From Streptomyces sp. DH41 (GTDB lineage Bacteria; Actinomycetota; Actinomycetes; Streptomycetales; Streptomycetaceae), in contig NZ_JARVKY010000007.1 of assembly GCF_029813785.1 (NCBI RefSeq), positions 186,001-250,000 of the forward strand: a stretch of DNA of 64,000 nucleotides. Reading direction: 5' to 3'. The notes beneath the pieces were generated by a model that was given only the letters and a program-made list of their open reading frames with translations, did no database searches and was not told the DNA's origin. Below are positions 53,250 to 63,518 of this stretch, piece after piece. How positions within the stretch are numbered: position 1 is the stretch's first letter; the number at the start of each line of letters is the position of its first letter. The position numbers and the translations under genes were made by a program.

Positions 53250-54053
53250 GTGCCCCGCCGCAGAATCGGCTTCTGGTACCGCTTCGCCGCGGTGCTCTGC
53301 AAACCGCCGCTCATGGTTCTGATCAAGCGGGACTGGCGGGGAATGGACAACATTCCGGTCGACGGTGGTTTTATCACCGCCGTGAACCACAATTCGCACG
53401 TGGATCCCTTCGCGTACGCGCACTACCAGTACAACACCGGGCGCGTCCCGCGATTCCTGGCCAAGAGCGGCCTTTTCCGGAAGGGATTCGTCGGTGCCGC
53501 GATGCGGGGCACCGGGCAGATCCCCGTCTACCGCGAGAGCACGGACGCGCTGAGCGCCTTCCGGGCCGCGATCGACGCCGTAGAGCGCGGCGAGTGCGTC
53601 GCCTTCTACCCCGAGGGCACCCTCACCCGCGACCCGGACGGCTGGCCGATGACCGCCAAGACCGGTGCCGCGCGCGTCGCGCTGCAGACCAGGTGCCCCG
53701 TGATCCCGGTCGCCCAGTGGGGCTGCAACGAACTGCTGCCGCCGTACGCCAAGAAGCCCAGCATCCTCCCGCGCAAGACCCACCGCGTACTGGCGGGCCC
53801 GCCGGTCGACCTGTCGCGGTTCTACGGCCAGGAGATGACCGCGGAGGTGCTGAAGGAGGCCACCGAGGTCATCATGGCCGCCGTCACCCGCCAGCTGGAG
53901 GAGATCCGCGGCGAGAAGGCGCCCGAAACGCCCTACGACCCGCGCCGGGAGCGGATCGAGCAGCGGCGCCGGACGCAGACGCAGGCACAGACACAGGCAC
54001 GGACGACGCGGGCGCACACGCAGGGACCGCAGGCAGAAGGGCAGAGCACGTGA
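53250..54053 (+). CDS. plsC: 1-Acylglycerol-3-phosphate acyltransferase (PlsC type)
   Basis: Membrane-associated acyltransferase (267 residues) of phospholipid synthesis. The catalytic block NHNSHVDPF (NHxxxxD) is near residue 48; the substrate block FYPEGTLTRD follows; a hydrophobic N-terminal segment lies at YRFAAVLCKPPLMVLI. The C terminus is a polar Gln/Arg/Thr tail. The GTG at 53250 has GGAGGAAAGG 7 nt upstream. Its stop overlaps the gpsA start (GTGA), matching the sequential roles of the two enzymes in phosphatidate formation. Confidence 0.93.
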   Translation: MPRRRIGFWYRFAAVLCKPPLMVLIKRDWRGMDNIPVDGGFITAVNHNSHVDPFAYAHYQYNTGRVPRFLAKSGLFRKGFVGAAMRGTGQIPVYRESTDALSAFRAAIDAVERGECVAFYPEGTLTRDPDGWPMTAKTGAARVALQTRCPVIPVAQWGCNELLPPYAKKPSILPRKTHRVLAGPPVDLSRFYGQEMTAEVLKEATEVIMAAVTRQLEEIRGEKAPETPYDPRRERIEQRRRTQTQAQTQARTTRAHTQGPQAEGQST

Positions 54054-55060
54054 GCAAGCCCGTCAAGGCGGCAGTCTTCGGCACCGGATCATGGGGTACG
54101 GCCTTCGGCGCGGTCCTCGCCGACGCGGGGTGCGACGTCACCCTGTGGGGGCGCCGCGCCGCACTCGCCGACGCCGTCAACTCCACCCGGACCAACCCGG
54201 ACTACCTGCCCGGCGTCGAACTCCCCGCGAACCTGCGGGCCACCACCGACGCCGCCGAGGCAGCGCGGGACGCCGACTTCACCGTCCTCGCCGTCCCGTC
54301 GCAGACGCTGCGCGCCAACCTCGCCGACTGGACGCCGCTGCTGGCGCCCGGCACGGTCCTGGTGTCGCTGATGAAGGGCGTCGAACTCGGCTCCGCGATG
54401 CGGATGAGCGAGGTGGTCGACGATGTCGCGGGGGTCGGCGCCGAGCGCATCGCCGTGGTCACCGGACCCAACCTGGCCCGGGAGATCGCCGCCCGCATGC
54501 CGGCCGCCGCCGTGGTCGCCTGCCCCGACGAATCCGTCGCCCAGCGGCTCCAGACCGCCTGCCACACGCCGTACTTCCGCCCGTACACCAACACCGACGT
54601 CATCGGCTGCGAACTCGGCGGCGCCGTCAAGAACGTGATCGGTCTCGCCGTGGGCATCGCGGACGGCATGGGCCTCGGTGACAACGCCAAGGGGTCCCTC
54701 ATCACGCGCGGCCTCGCCGAGACCACGCGTCTCGGGGTCGCCCTGGGCGCCGACCCGCTGACCTTCTCCGGACTGGCCGGTCTCGGCGACCTGGTGGCGA
54801 CCTGCTCCTCGCCGCTGTCCCGCAACCACACCTTCGGCACCAACCTCGGCAAGGGCATGACCCTCCAGGAGACCATCGCGGTCACCAGGCAGACCGCCGA
54901 GGGCGTCAAGTCCTGCGAGTCCGTACTGGATCTGGCCCGCAGGCACGGCGTCGACATGCCGATCACCGAGACGGTCGTGGGCATCGTGCACGAGGGCAAG
55001 CCCCCGGTGGTCGCGCTCAAGGAGCTGATGTCGCGCAGCGCGAAGCCGGAACGACGCTGA
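54050..55060 (+). CDS. gpsA: Glycerol-3-phosphate dehydrogenase [NAD(P)+] GpsA
   Basis: A 336-residue enzyme reducing dihydroxyacetone phosphate to sn-glycerol-3-phosphate for phospholipids. Motifs: AVFGTGSWGTAFGAVLADAG (cofactor), VVTGPNLAREIAARMP, the catalytic Lys region CELGGAVKNVIGLAVGIADGMG in two parts, and SGLAGLGDLVATCSSPLSRN. The length is normal. It is translationally coupled to plsC. Confidence 0.96.
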   Translation: MSKPVKAAVFGTGSWGTAFGAVLADAGCDVTLWGRRAALADAVNSTRTNPDYLPGVELPANLRATTDAAEAARDADFTVLAVPSQTLRANLADWTPLLAPGTVLVSLMKGVELGSAMRMSEVVDDVAGVGAERIAVVTGPNLAREIAARMPAAAVVACPDESVAQRLQTACHTPYFRPYTNTDVIGCELGGAVKNVIGLAVGIADGMGLGDNAKGSLITRGLAETTRLGVALGADPLTFSGLAGLGDLVATCSSPLSRNHTFGTNLGKGMTLQETIAVTRQTAEGVKSCESVLDLARRHGVDMPITETVVGIVHEGKPPVVALKELMSRSAKPERR

Positions 55061-55153
55061 GCGACGCCGGAACGGAACCTGGGCGCCGACCCGCGCCACG
55101 CGGCCCCCGGGACGCTGTGTCGGGGCCCTACGGGCGGGTACCCTCGACGCGAT

Positions 55154-56311
55154 ATGAGCACCGAGAACCTCCCCCAGAGCCCCGAGCAGCCGCCTCGCAA
55201 ACCGCGTGTGGCCGTCGTGTTCGGCGGGCGCAGCTCCGAACACGGGATCTCCGTGGTCACGGCCGGCGCCGTCCTCGCGGCCATCGACCGGACCAAGTAC
55301 GACGTCCTGCCGATCGGCATCACCCGGGACGGCCGCTGGGCCCTCACCGCCGACGAACCGGAACGCATGGCGATCACCGAACGCCGTACCCCCGACGTCG
55401 AGGAGCTGGCCGAGTCGACCGAGGGCGGCGTGGTGCTGCCCGTCGACCCCGGCAACCGCGAGGTCGTCTACAGCGAACCCGGCTCGGTGCCCAAGGCGCT
55501 GGGCGAGGTCGACGTCGTCTTCCCCGTGCTGCACGGCCCCTACGGCGAGGACGGCACCCTCCAGGGCCTGCTGGAGCTGTCCGGTGTGCCCTACGTCGGC
55601 GCGGGCGTCCTCGCCTCGGCCGTCGGCCAGGACAAGGAGTACATGAAGGCCGTGTTCACCTCCTACGGGCTGAAGGTCGGCCCGTACGTGGTGATCCGCC
55701 CCCGCGAGTGGGAGCAGGACCGTTCCGGCGCCCGGGAGAAGGTCGTCGGCTTCGCCGGCGAGCACGGCTGGCCGCTGTTCGTGAAGCCCGCGCGCGCGGG
55801 CTCCTCGATCGGCATCACCAAGGTCGAGGACCTCTCAGGGCTCGACGAGGCGATCGAGGAGGCCCGGCGCCACGACCCGAAGATCCTCGTGGAGGCCGCG
55901 CTGCGCGGCCGGGAGATCGAGTGCGGGGTGCTGGAGTTCGAGGACGGCCCCCGCGCCTCCGTCCCCGCGGAGATCCCGCCGCCCTCGGAGCACGCGTACT
56001 ACGACTTCGAGGCCAAGTACATCGACTCGACCCCCGGTATCGTCCCCGCCCCGCTGACGCCGGACGAGACCGCCGGGATCCAGCGGCTCGCCGTGGCGGC
56101 GTTCGACGCGGCCTCCTGCGAGGGGCTGGTGCGCGCGGACTTCTTCCTCACCGAGGACGGCGAGTTCGTCATCAACGAGATCAACACCATGCCCGGCTTC
56201 ACGCCGATCTCCATGTACCCGCAGATGTGGCAGGCGAGCGGTGTGAGCTACCCGGAACTGGTGGACCGGCTGGTCCAGGCGGCGCTGCGGCGGCCCACGG
56301 GACTGCGCTGA
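55154..56311 (+). CDS. ddl: D-alanine--D-alanine ligase
   Basis: ATP-grasp enzyme (385 residues) joining two D-alanines for peptidoglycan. Signatures: VFGGRSSEHGISVVTAGAV, FPVLHGPYGEDGTLQGLLE, FVKPARAGSSIGITKV, ILVEAALRGREIECGVLE, and the metal-binding FVINEINTMPGFTPISMYP. The sequence ends in PTGLR. There is no vancomycin-type lactate ligase neighbour, so this is the housekeeping enzyme. It is about 90 bp after gpsA. Confidence 0.96.
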   Translation: MSTENLPQSPEQPPRKPRVAVVFGGRSSEHGISVVTAGAVLAAIDRTKYDVLPIGITRDGRWALTADEPERMAITERRTPDVEELAESTEGGVVLPVDPGNREVVYSEPGSVPKALGEVDVVFPVLHGPYGEDGTLQGLLELSGVPYVGAGVLASAVGQDKEYMKAVFTSYGLKVGPYVVIRPREWEQDRSGAREKVVGFAGEHGWPLFVKPARAGSSIGITKVEDLSGLDEAIEEARRHDPKILVEAALRGREIECGVLEFEDGPRASVPAEIPPPSEHAYYDFEAKYIDSTPGIVPAPLTPDETAGIQRLAVAAFDAASCEGLVRADFFLTEDGEFVINEINTMPGFTPISMYPQMWQASGVSYPELVDRLVQAALRRPTGLR

Positions 56312-56331
56312 CGGCCCGCCCGGCGCACCAC

Positions 56332-56365
56332 GACGAAGGCGATCCCCTCGGGGATCGCCTTCGTC
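56332..56365. terminator. Terminator after ddl
   Basis: A perfect 16-bp stem (56332-56347 with 56350-56365) with a minimal loop, 20 bp after the ddl stop. Confidence 0.88.
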
Positions 56366-56370
56366 ACGAC

Positions 56371-56599
56371 CGGTGGGAACCCACACCTCCTCCGAGGGTC
56401 CCCCCGCCCCGCAGCGCAGTATGATCAGCGGGTTTCCCCAGCCCGCCTCCTGCCGGCGGCAGCGCCGTGTCCGGGTTCAGCGACAGCTTGACGACCTCGC
56501 GCCCGGGCCGGAACCGCCGCCGACTCGCTGTCGTCTGCTGAGGGAGCAGCCTGCGGCGGCGATCAGCAGCGCGAGCGCGAAGGGGCGGAAGGGGGCTAG
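56371..56599 (-). pseudogene. Decayed lipoprotein gene (DUF3515-type)
   Basis: Three pieces of one protein appear in different minus-strand frames, in order. First a lipoprotein signal without a start codon: LAPFRPFALALLIAAAGCS (lipobox Cys), which meets a stop soon after. Then EVVKLSLNPDTALPPAG in another frame. Then AGWGNPLIILRCG in a third, the hallmark of DUF3515 lipoproteins in actinobacteria. The end is missing and runs into the ddl terminator. At least two frameshifts and a 3-prime deletion are needed, so the gene is dead. It follows the RAM-domain gene. Confidence 0.65.
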
Positions 56600-56829
56600 A
56601 GATGAACGACCGGACAGGTCAGAGTGCGGGTGATGCCGTCCACTTGCTGGACCTTGGCGACCACCATGCGCCCCAGGTCGTCGACGGTGTCGGACTGGGC
56701 GCGGACGATGACATCGTAGGGTCCTGTCACGTCCTCGGCCTGGATCACTCCAGGGATCTTGCTGATCGTCTCGGCGACGGTCGACGCTTTGCCGACCTCC
56801 GTCTGGATCAGGATGTACGCCTGTACCAC
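56596..56829 (-). CDS. Solo Lrp/AsnC ligand-binding (RAM) domain protein
   Basis: A 77-residue protein consisting only of the RAM domain of Lrp/AsnC regulators, without a helix-turn-helix: VQAYILIQTEVGKASTVAE, IPGVIQAEDVTGPYDVIV, VVAKVQQVDGITRTLTC. Such solo proteins form ring oligomers that bind amino acids. The GTG at 56829 has GGAGG 5 nt upstream; the upstream extension is not conserved in type. Its stop overlaps the start of the lipoprotein pseudogene. Confidence 0.9.
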   Translation of the reverse strand: MVQAYILIQTEVGKASTVAETISKIPGVIQAEDVTGPYDVIVRAQSDTVDDLGRMVVAKVQQVDGITRTLTCPVVHL

Positions 56830-57056
56830 GGAACCTCCAGAGCGGCCACGAGGATCATGTGGGGAAAAGGAACGCCACGGTATCGCGTCGCCGCTCTCCA
56901 CGGGGAGATCCGCGGAATACGGGACTCGCGCGCCGGGGTGCCGCGATGACGCGAGTCGGCGATCACGCCGACCGTGGCGACGGTCATTTCGACCGTAACG
57001 AGGACACAGATGACGCGCGACCGGGCACGGACAGGGACAGAAGGGGAGCCAAGTCG

Positions 57057-58021
57057 ATGAAGGGCACTGTTGGTGAGCTCGGGGAGTTCGGGCTCATCAG
57101 GGAGCTCACCTCCCGTCTCACCACCACCCCGGCGGTCCGGGTCGGCCCCGGCGACGACGCCGCCGTGGTCGCCGCGCCCGACCGCAGAGTGGTGGCCAGC
57201 ACCGACATCCTGGTGGAGGGCCGGCACTTCCGTCGTGACTGGTCCACCGCGTACGACGTGGGCCGCAAGGCGGCGGCGCAGAACCTGGCCGACATCGCGG
57301 CCATGGGCGCCGTACCGACCGCGCTGCTGCTCGGCCTGGTCGTGCCCGCCGAACTGCCGGTGGCCTGGCCGACCGAGCTGATGGACGGCCTGCGCGACGA
57401 GTGCCAGGTCGCGGGTGCCTCCGTGGTCGGCGGCGACGTGGTGCGCGGCGACACGATCACCGTCTCCATCACCGCGCTGGGCGACCTGCGCAACCAGGAG
57501 CCCGTCACCCGCGGCGGCGCCCGGCCCGGCGACCTGGTCGCGGTGACCGGCTGGCTCGGCTGGTCCGCGGCCGGGTTCGCCGTGCTGTCCCGGGGCTTCC
57601 GCTCGCCGCGCGCCTTCGTCGAGGCCCACCGCCGCCCGGAGCCGCCGTACCACGCGGGGCCGGCCGCCGCGGGCCTCGGCGCCACCGCGATGTGTGACGT
57701 GAGCGACGGGCTGATCGCCGACCTGAGCCACATCGCCGAGGCCAGCAAGGTCAGGATCGACATCCGCTCCGGGCAGATCGACATCCCGTCCCAGATGAAC
57801 GACATCGGTCAGGCCGTCGGTGTCGACCCCATGCAGTGGGTGCTCACCGGGGGAGAGGACCACGCGATCGTGGCCACCTTCCCGCCCGACGTGAAGCTGC
57901 CCGCCCGCTGGAAGGTCATCGGCGAGGTCCTCAACCCCTCCGCCCTGCCCCAGGTGACCGTCGACGGGGCGCCCTGGACCAGCAAGGGCGGCTGGGACCA
58001 CTTCGGCGAGGACGTGGAGTC

Positions 58022-58025
<4 letters not shown>
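57057..58025 (+). CDS. thiL: Thiamine-monophosphate kinase ThiL
   Basis: A 322-residue kinase making thiamine diphosphate from the monophosphate. Motifs: [15 protein letters not shown] at the N terminus, [30 protein letters not shown] in two parts (Mg-binding Asp), [12 protein letters not shown], and [30 protein letters not shown] is upstream of the ATG at 57057. No TPP riboswitch is visible before it. The stop overlaps thiD (ATGA). Confidence 0.95.
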
Positions 58026-58819
<794 letters not shown>

Positions 58820-58888
58820 GCGCCCGGGGAGGGGAGTGGCGCGGCATGGGCGGGACTGCCCGCCGCGCCGGTTTTCCGACACGGCAAA

Positions 58889-58917
58889 AAGCCGGCCCAC
58901 CCGAGGTGGACCGGCTT
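58889..58917 (-). terminator. Terminator of rpmB (and thiD)
   Basis: AAGCCGGCCCACC (58889-58901) pairs with 58905-58917 with one mismatch. On the minus strand five T follow, so it is a good terminator for rpmB; it can also stop thiD transcripts. Confidence 0.85.
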
Positions 58918-58959
58918 AGTGCAGCGGACCAGGCAGTGGCCGCGCGCTCAGCTGACGCG

Positions 58960-59145
58960 TCAGCGCGAGACCTTCCCGGCCTTGATGCACGAGGTGCAAG
59001 CGTTCACGCGCTTCGGCGTCCCGCCGACCACGGTACGCACACGCTGGATGTTCGGGTTCCAGCGACGGGACGTACGGCGGTGCGAGTGCGAGATGTTGTT
59101 GCCGAAGCTCGGCCCCTTGCCACAGACGTCGCAGTTGGCAGCCAC
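58960..59145 (-). CDS. rpmB: 50S ribosomal protein L28
   Basis: A 61-residue L28 protein. The Cys pairs CDVCGK near the N terminus and CTSC near the C terminus form the zinc site, so this is the zinc-containing (C+) form used in zinc-replete cells. [14 protein letters not shown] is the family core. The GTG start follows TTTGGAG. Confidence 0.95.
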   Translation of the reverse strand: MAANCDVCGKGPSFGNNISHSHRRTSRRWNPNIQRVRTVVGGTPKRVNACTSCIKAGKVSR

Positions 59146-59183
59146 GGGTCACTCCAAAGACTTCAGATGCACTTACGGTTGAC

Positions 59184-59197
59184 CCCGGCATGCCGGG
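59184..59197. promoter_or_regulatory. Palindrome between rpmB and the DhaL-like gene
   Basis: CCCGGCATGCCGGG is perfectly symmetric and extends outward, after one mismatched pair, to TTGA...TCAA arms (59179-59202). It lies 38 bp before the rpmB start. Likely an operator or promoter-proximal hairpin. Confidence 0.45.
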
Positions 59198-59413
59198 ATC
59201 AAGGTTCCGGAGCCGCGAACGGTCCGGGATCTGAGTGGCGGTGCCAGGGGGGAAAGCCCGATCGGGATCGGGCAACCGGAGCAGCATACAACGGCTGCTC
59301 CCGTACAACGAAACTACCACGGCAGCTCAGGGGGCCCGCCCCGGCCCACTTCCGGTGGGCACCGTCCCAAGGTCTACGCTGCCTGCCACGTCCAGCAGCT
59401 CAGGGAGGCGCAG

Positions 59414-61168
59414 GTGGCGCAGGTGCCGCAGAGGTTCTTCGACGCTCTGGCGGTGCGCACCTGGTGCGGTCTGTCGCTGCGCGCGCTGGGACGTGCGCGC
59501 GAGGAGATCGACGCGATCAACGTCTATCCGGTCGCGGACGGGGACACCGGCACGAACCTGTACCTGACCGTCGAGTCGGCCGTCGCGGCGGTGGAGGCGG
59601 TGTTCGCGGCGCACGCGGTGGACGCGGCGGGCGACGGGGAGCCGGACGACGGCGACGGTCCGTCGCTGGCCGACGCCGTGGGCGCCATGGCGCACGGCGC
59701 GCTGATCGGCGCGCGGGGCAACTCCGGGACGATCCTCGCGCAGCTGCTGCGCGGCATGGCCCAGGTGCTCGCCGCCCGAGGTGAACCCGCTCACACCGAT
59801 GGTGCGGGACTGCGGCTGGCGCTGCGGCGCGCGGCCGACTCCGCCCGGCAGGCCGTGGCCCACCCGGTCGAGGGCACCGTCCTGACCGTCGCCTCGGCCG
59901 CCGCCGACGCGGCCGAAGAGGCGGCGGCCGAGGCGACGGCCGACGGCGCCGAGGGCACGGAGGGCGACTGCGCGGCGGTGGCCCGCGCGGCCTACGAGGG
60001 AGCCCGCGAGGCACTCGCCGCGACTCCGGACCGGCTGCCCGTCCTGGAGCGCGCCGGAGTGGTCGACGCCGGCGGACAGGGCCTGGTGACGGTGCTCGCG
60101 GCCCTGGTGGAGACGTTCACGGGCCGGGCGGAGACACTCCCGGGCCGGGCCCCGGCACCGGGGAACGCCGTGCGGCACGCGCGCGCGGAGCACGGCGGCG
60201 AGGCCCCCGCCCAGAAGTGCGCCGCGGAGGAGGGCGACGGCAGCGGCCCCGCCTTCGAGGTGATCTACCTCCTGGAGGCCGAGGACGCGGCCGTGGCACG
60301 GCTGCGGCAGCGGCTCGACGCCCTCGGGGACTCGCTCGTCGTGGTCGGCGGCGACGGACTGTGGAACGTCCACGTGCACGTCGACGACGCGGGCGCGGCC
60401 GTGGAGGCGGGCGTCGAGGCCGGGCGGCCGTACCGGATCCGCATCACCCACTTCGGCCACGGCGACGCGCACACCAGCGCGGCCGAGCGGATGCCCCGTG
60501 AACGCGCCCAGCGGGCCGTGGTGGCCGTCGTGCCGGGGGAGGGGCTGGCCGGGCTGTACACCGAGGCCGGCGCGACCACCGTGCTCGCACGCCCCGGGGA
60601 GCCGCCCGCGAGCGGGGAACTCGTCCAGGCCGTACGGCGGGCGCACGCGCGCGAGGTCGTGCTGCTGCCCAACGACGCCGAACTGCGCCACACCGCCGCC
60701 GCGGCGGCCGAGCAGGCCCGCACCGAAGGTGTCCGGGTCGCCCTGATCCCGACCCGCTCGGCGGTCCAGGGCATCGCCGCCCTCGCCGTGCACGAACCCG
60801 ATCGGCGCTTCGACGAGGACGTGGTCGCGATGACCTCGGCGGCCGGCGCGACCCGCCACGCCGAGGTCACCGTCGCCGAACGCCAGTCCTGGACCACGGC
60901 CGGCATCTGCCAGGCCGGCGACGTACTCGGCCTCGTCGACGGCGACGTGGCCGTCATCGGCACGGACGTCACGGAGGTCGCCACGACCGTCCTGGACCGC
61001 ATGCTCGCGGCCGGCGGGGAGCTGGTCACCCTCGTCCTCGGCGACGGAGCCCCCCGGGCCGTCGCCGCCCACCTGGAGGCCCGCGTCCGCGACGCGTACC
61101 TCGCCGTCGACACGGTCGTCTACCAGGGCGGCCGACAGGGCGCGCTGCTGCTGATCGGCGTGGAGTAG
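59414..61168 (+). CDS. DhaL/FakA-like (DAK2-domain) kinase
   Basis: A 584-residue protein. The N-terminal DhaL/DAK2 domain (about residues 1-215) carries the nucleotide/metal motif NVYPVADGDTGTNLYLTVESA in pieces, GALIGARGNSGTILAQLLRG and VDAGGQGLVTVL. A Gly/Ala-rich linker and a FakA-type C-terminal half follow (FEVIYLLE, GDSLVVVGGDGLWNVHVHVDD, MTSAAGATRHAEVTVAERQSW). In Firmicutes FakA phosphorylates fatty acids bound to FakB; the role in Streptomyces is inferred. The GTG at 59414 follows GGGAGG. The neighbourhood rpmB - this gene - recG - rsmD is widely conserved. Confidence 0.88.
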   Translation: MAQVPQRFFDALAVRTWCGLSLRALGRAREEIDAINVYPVADGDTGTNLYLTVESAVAAVEAVFAAHAVDAAGDGEPDDGDGPSLADAVGAMAHGALIGARGNSGTILAQLLRGMAQVLAARGEPAHTDGAGLRLALRRAADSARQAVAHPVEGTVLTVASAAADAAEEAAAEATADGAEGTEGDCAAVARAAYEGAREALAATPDRLPVLERAGVVDAGGQGLVTVLAALVETFTGRAETLPGRAPAPGNAVRHARAEHGGEAPAQKCAAEEGDGSGPAFEVIYLLEAEDAAVARLRQRLDALGDSLVVVGGDGLWNVHVHVDDAGAAVEAGVEAGRPYRIRITHFGHGDAHTSAAERMPRERAQRAVVAVVPGEGLAGLYTEAGATTVLARPGEPPASGELVQAVRRAHAREVVLLPNDAELRHTAAAAAEQARTEGVRVALIPTRSAVQGIAALAVHEPDRRFDEDVVAMTSAAGATRHAEVTVAERQSWTTAGICQAGDVLGLVDGDVAVIGTDVTEVATTVLDRMLAAGGELVTLVLGDGAPRAVAAHLEARVRDAYLAVDTVVYQGGRQGALLLIGVE

Positions 61169-61230
61169 CGGGACCGGTAGCGCCGGTTCTCCCGGGAGGT
61201 ATGGGGCCATTGTCAGTGGCGTGGTGTGCA

Positions 61231-63444
61231 ATGGATCTCGTGCCCGCACTGCGAGAACCCCTGAAGAAGGTGCTCGGCCCCGCCACCGCGAAGGTGATGG
61301 CCGAGCATCTCGGCCTGCACACCGTCGGCGACCTCCTCCACCACTACCCCCGTAGATACGAGGAGCGCGGCCAGCTCACCCACCTCGCCGACCTGCCCAT
61401 GGACGAGCACGTCACGGTGGTGGCCCAGGTCGCCGACGCCCGCCTGCACACCTTCGCCTCGTCGAAGGCACCGCGCGGCAAGGGCCAGCGGCTCGAAGTG
61501 ACCATCACGGACGGCAGCGGCCGCCTCCAGCTGGTCTTCTTCGGCCACGGCGTCCACAAGCCCCACAAGGAGCTGTTGCCGGGCACCCGCGCGATGTTCG
61601 CGGGCAAGGTCTCCGTCTTCAACCGCCGCCTGCAACTGGCCCACCCGGCGTACGAGTTGCTGCGCGGCGGTGACGACGACGGGGCCGAGAGCGTCGAGTC
61701 CTGGGCGGGCGCCCTCATCCCCCTCTACCCGGCCACCGCCAAGCTGGAGTCCTGGAAGATCGGCAAGGCGATCCAGACGGTGCTGCCCAGCGCGCAGGAG
61801 GCCGTCGACCCCCTCCCCGGCTCCCTGCGCGAAGGCCGCGGCCTGGTCTCCCTCCCCGAGGCCCTCCTGAAGATCCACCGCCCGCACACCAAGGCGGACA
61901 TCGACGACGCCCGCGCCCGTCTGAAGTGGGACGAGGCCTTCGTCCTCCAGGTCGCCCTCGCCCGCCGCCGCCACGCCGAGACCCAACTCCCCGCCGTCCC
62001 CAGGAAACCGAGCCCGGACGGTCTGCTCACGGCCTTCGACGACCGCCTCCCCTTCACGCTCACCGACGGCCAGCGGAAGGTCTCCCGGGAGATCTTCGAC
62101 GACCTCGCCACCGACCACCCGATGCACCGGCTGCTCCAGGGCGAGGTCGGATCGGGAAAGACGATGGTGGCCCTGCGCGCCATGCTCGCCGTCGTCGACA
62201 CCGGCGGGCAGGCCGTGATGCTGGCGCCCACCGAGGTGCTCGCCCAGCAGCACCACCGGTCGGTCGTCGAGATGATGGGGGAGCTGGCCGAAGGAGGGAT
62301 GCTCGGCGGCGCCGAACACGCCACCAAGGTGGTGCTGCTCACCGGCTCGATGGGCGCCGCCGCCCGCCGCCACGCCCTGCTCGACCTGGCCACCGGTGAG
62401 GCCGGCATCGTCATCGGCACGCACGCGCTGATCGAGGACAAGGTCCAGTTCCACGACCTCGGCCTGGTCGTCGTCGACGAACAGCACCGCTTCGGCGTCG
62501 AACAGCGCGACGCCCTGCGCGGCAAGGGCAAACAGCCGCCGCACCTGCTCGTCATGACCGCCACGCCCATCCCGCGCACCGTCGCCATGACCGTCTTCGG
62601 CGACCTGGAGACCTCCGTCCTGGACCAGCTCCCGGCCGGCCGGTCCCCGATCGCCAGCCATGTCGTCCCGGCCGCCGACAAACCGCACTTCCTCGCCCGC
62701 GCCTGGGAACGCGTCCGCGAGGAGGTGTCGGGCGGCCACCAGGCCTACGTCGTCTGCCCGCGCATCGGCGACGAGGACGACGCCCCGAAGAAGAACTCCA
62801 GGCAGCCCCCCGAGGGCGACGCGGAGAAGCGGCCCCCGCTCGCCGTCCTCGACGTCGCGGAGCACCTCGCGAAAGGTCCCCTGCGAGGACTCAGGGTCGA
62901 GGTCCTGCACGGCCGGATGCAGCCCGACGACAAGGACGCGGTGATGCGCCGCTTCGCCGCCGGAGAGACCGACGTCCTGGTCGCCACCACCGTCATCGAG
63001 GTCGGCGTCAACGTCCCCAACGCCACCGCGATGGTGATCATGGACGCCGACCGCTTCGGCGTCTCCCAGCTCCACCAGCTGCGCGGCCGCGTCGGCCGAG
63101 GCTCCGCGCCCGGCCTGTGCCTGCTGGTCACCGAGATGCCCGAGGCGAGCGCGGCACGGCAGCGGCTGAACTCCGTCGCCGGCACGCTCGACGGCTTCGA
63201 GCTCTCCCGCATCGACCTCGAACAGCGCCGCGAGGGCGACGTCCTCGGCCAGGCCCAGTCCGGCGCCCGCACCTCCCTGCGCGTCCTCGCCGTCATCGAG
63301 GACGAGGAGGTCATCGCCGAGGCGCGTCAGGAGGCGGCGGCGGTGGTCGCCGCCGACCCGGAGCTGACCGGCCTGCCCGGTCTGCGGACGGCCCTGGACG
63401 CACTCCTGGACGAGGAGAGGGAGCAGTACCTGGAGAAGGGCTGA
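61231..63444 (+). CDS. recG: ATP-dependent DNA helicase RecG
   Basis: Branch-migration helicase (about 737 residues) that remodels stalled forks. The N-terminal wedge/OB domain covers about residues 50-170; Walker A is GEVGSGKTMVAL (near residue 308), the DExx motif DEQHRFGVEQRD, motif III TATPIPRTVAMT, and the C-terminal motif QLRGRVGRG. The starts at 61201, 61210 (TTG) and 61216 (GTG) are also in frame and nearer to GGGAGG (61194-61199); the ATG at 61231 best fits the family N terminus but is uncertain. Confidence 0.94.
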   Translation: MDLVPALREPLKKVLGPATAKVMAEHLGLHTVGDLLHHYPRRYEERGQLTHLADLPMDEHVTVVAQVADARLHTFASSKAPRGKGQRLEVTITDGSGRLQLVFFGHGVHKPHKELLPGTRAMFAGKVSVFNRRLQLAHPAYELLRGGDDDGAESVESWAGALIPLYPATAKLESWKIGKAIQTVLPSAQEAVDPLPGSLREGRGLVSLPEALLKIHRPHTKADIDDARARLKWDEAFVLQVALARRRHAETQLPAVPRKPSPDGLLTAFDDRLPFTLTDGQRKVSREIFDDLATDHPMHRLLQGEVGSGKTMVALRAMLAVVDTGGQAVMLAPTEVLAQQHHRSVVEMMGELAEGGMLGGAEHATKVVLLTGSMGAAARRHALLDLATGEAGIVIGTHALIEDKVQFHDLGLVVVDEQHRFGVEQRDALRGKGKQPPHLLVMTATPIPRTVAMTVFGDLETSVLDQLPAGRSPIASHVVPAADKPHFLARAWERVREEVSGGHQAYVVCPRIGDEDDAPKKNSRQPPEGDAEKRPPLAVLDVAEHLAKGPLRGLRVEVLHGRMQPDDKDAVMRRFAAGETDVLVATTVIEVGVNVPNATAMVIMDADRFGVSQLHQLRGRVGRGSAPGLCLLVTEMPEASAARQRLNSVAGTLDGFELSRIDLEQRREGDVLGQAQSGARTSLRVLAVIEDEEVIAEARQEAAAVVAADPELTGLPGLRTALDALLDEEREQYLEKG

Positions 63445-63518
63445 GACACTGGGAACGGACACCGTCCGTCCACTCCGAGCACGCCGAGCACCCCGAGCAC
63501 ACCGACAAGGACCCCGAG

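Noticed and set aside
56859-57056. Upstream extension of ThiL
   Set aside because: Translation before 57057 is Arg/Asp-rich and unlike the family; the ATG at 57057 has a good ribosome site.
57001-57056. TPP riboswitch before thiL
   Set aside because: No conserved thi-box sequences could be found; the leader is short.
63473-63510. Short CGAGCAC repeat before rsmD
   Set aside because: Three imperfect 9-bp units only; likely chance or minor slippage.
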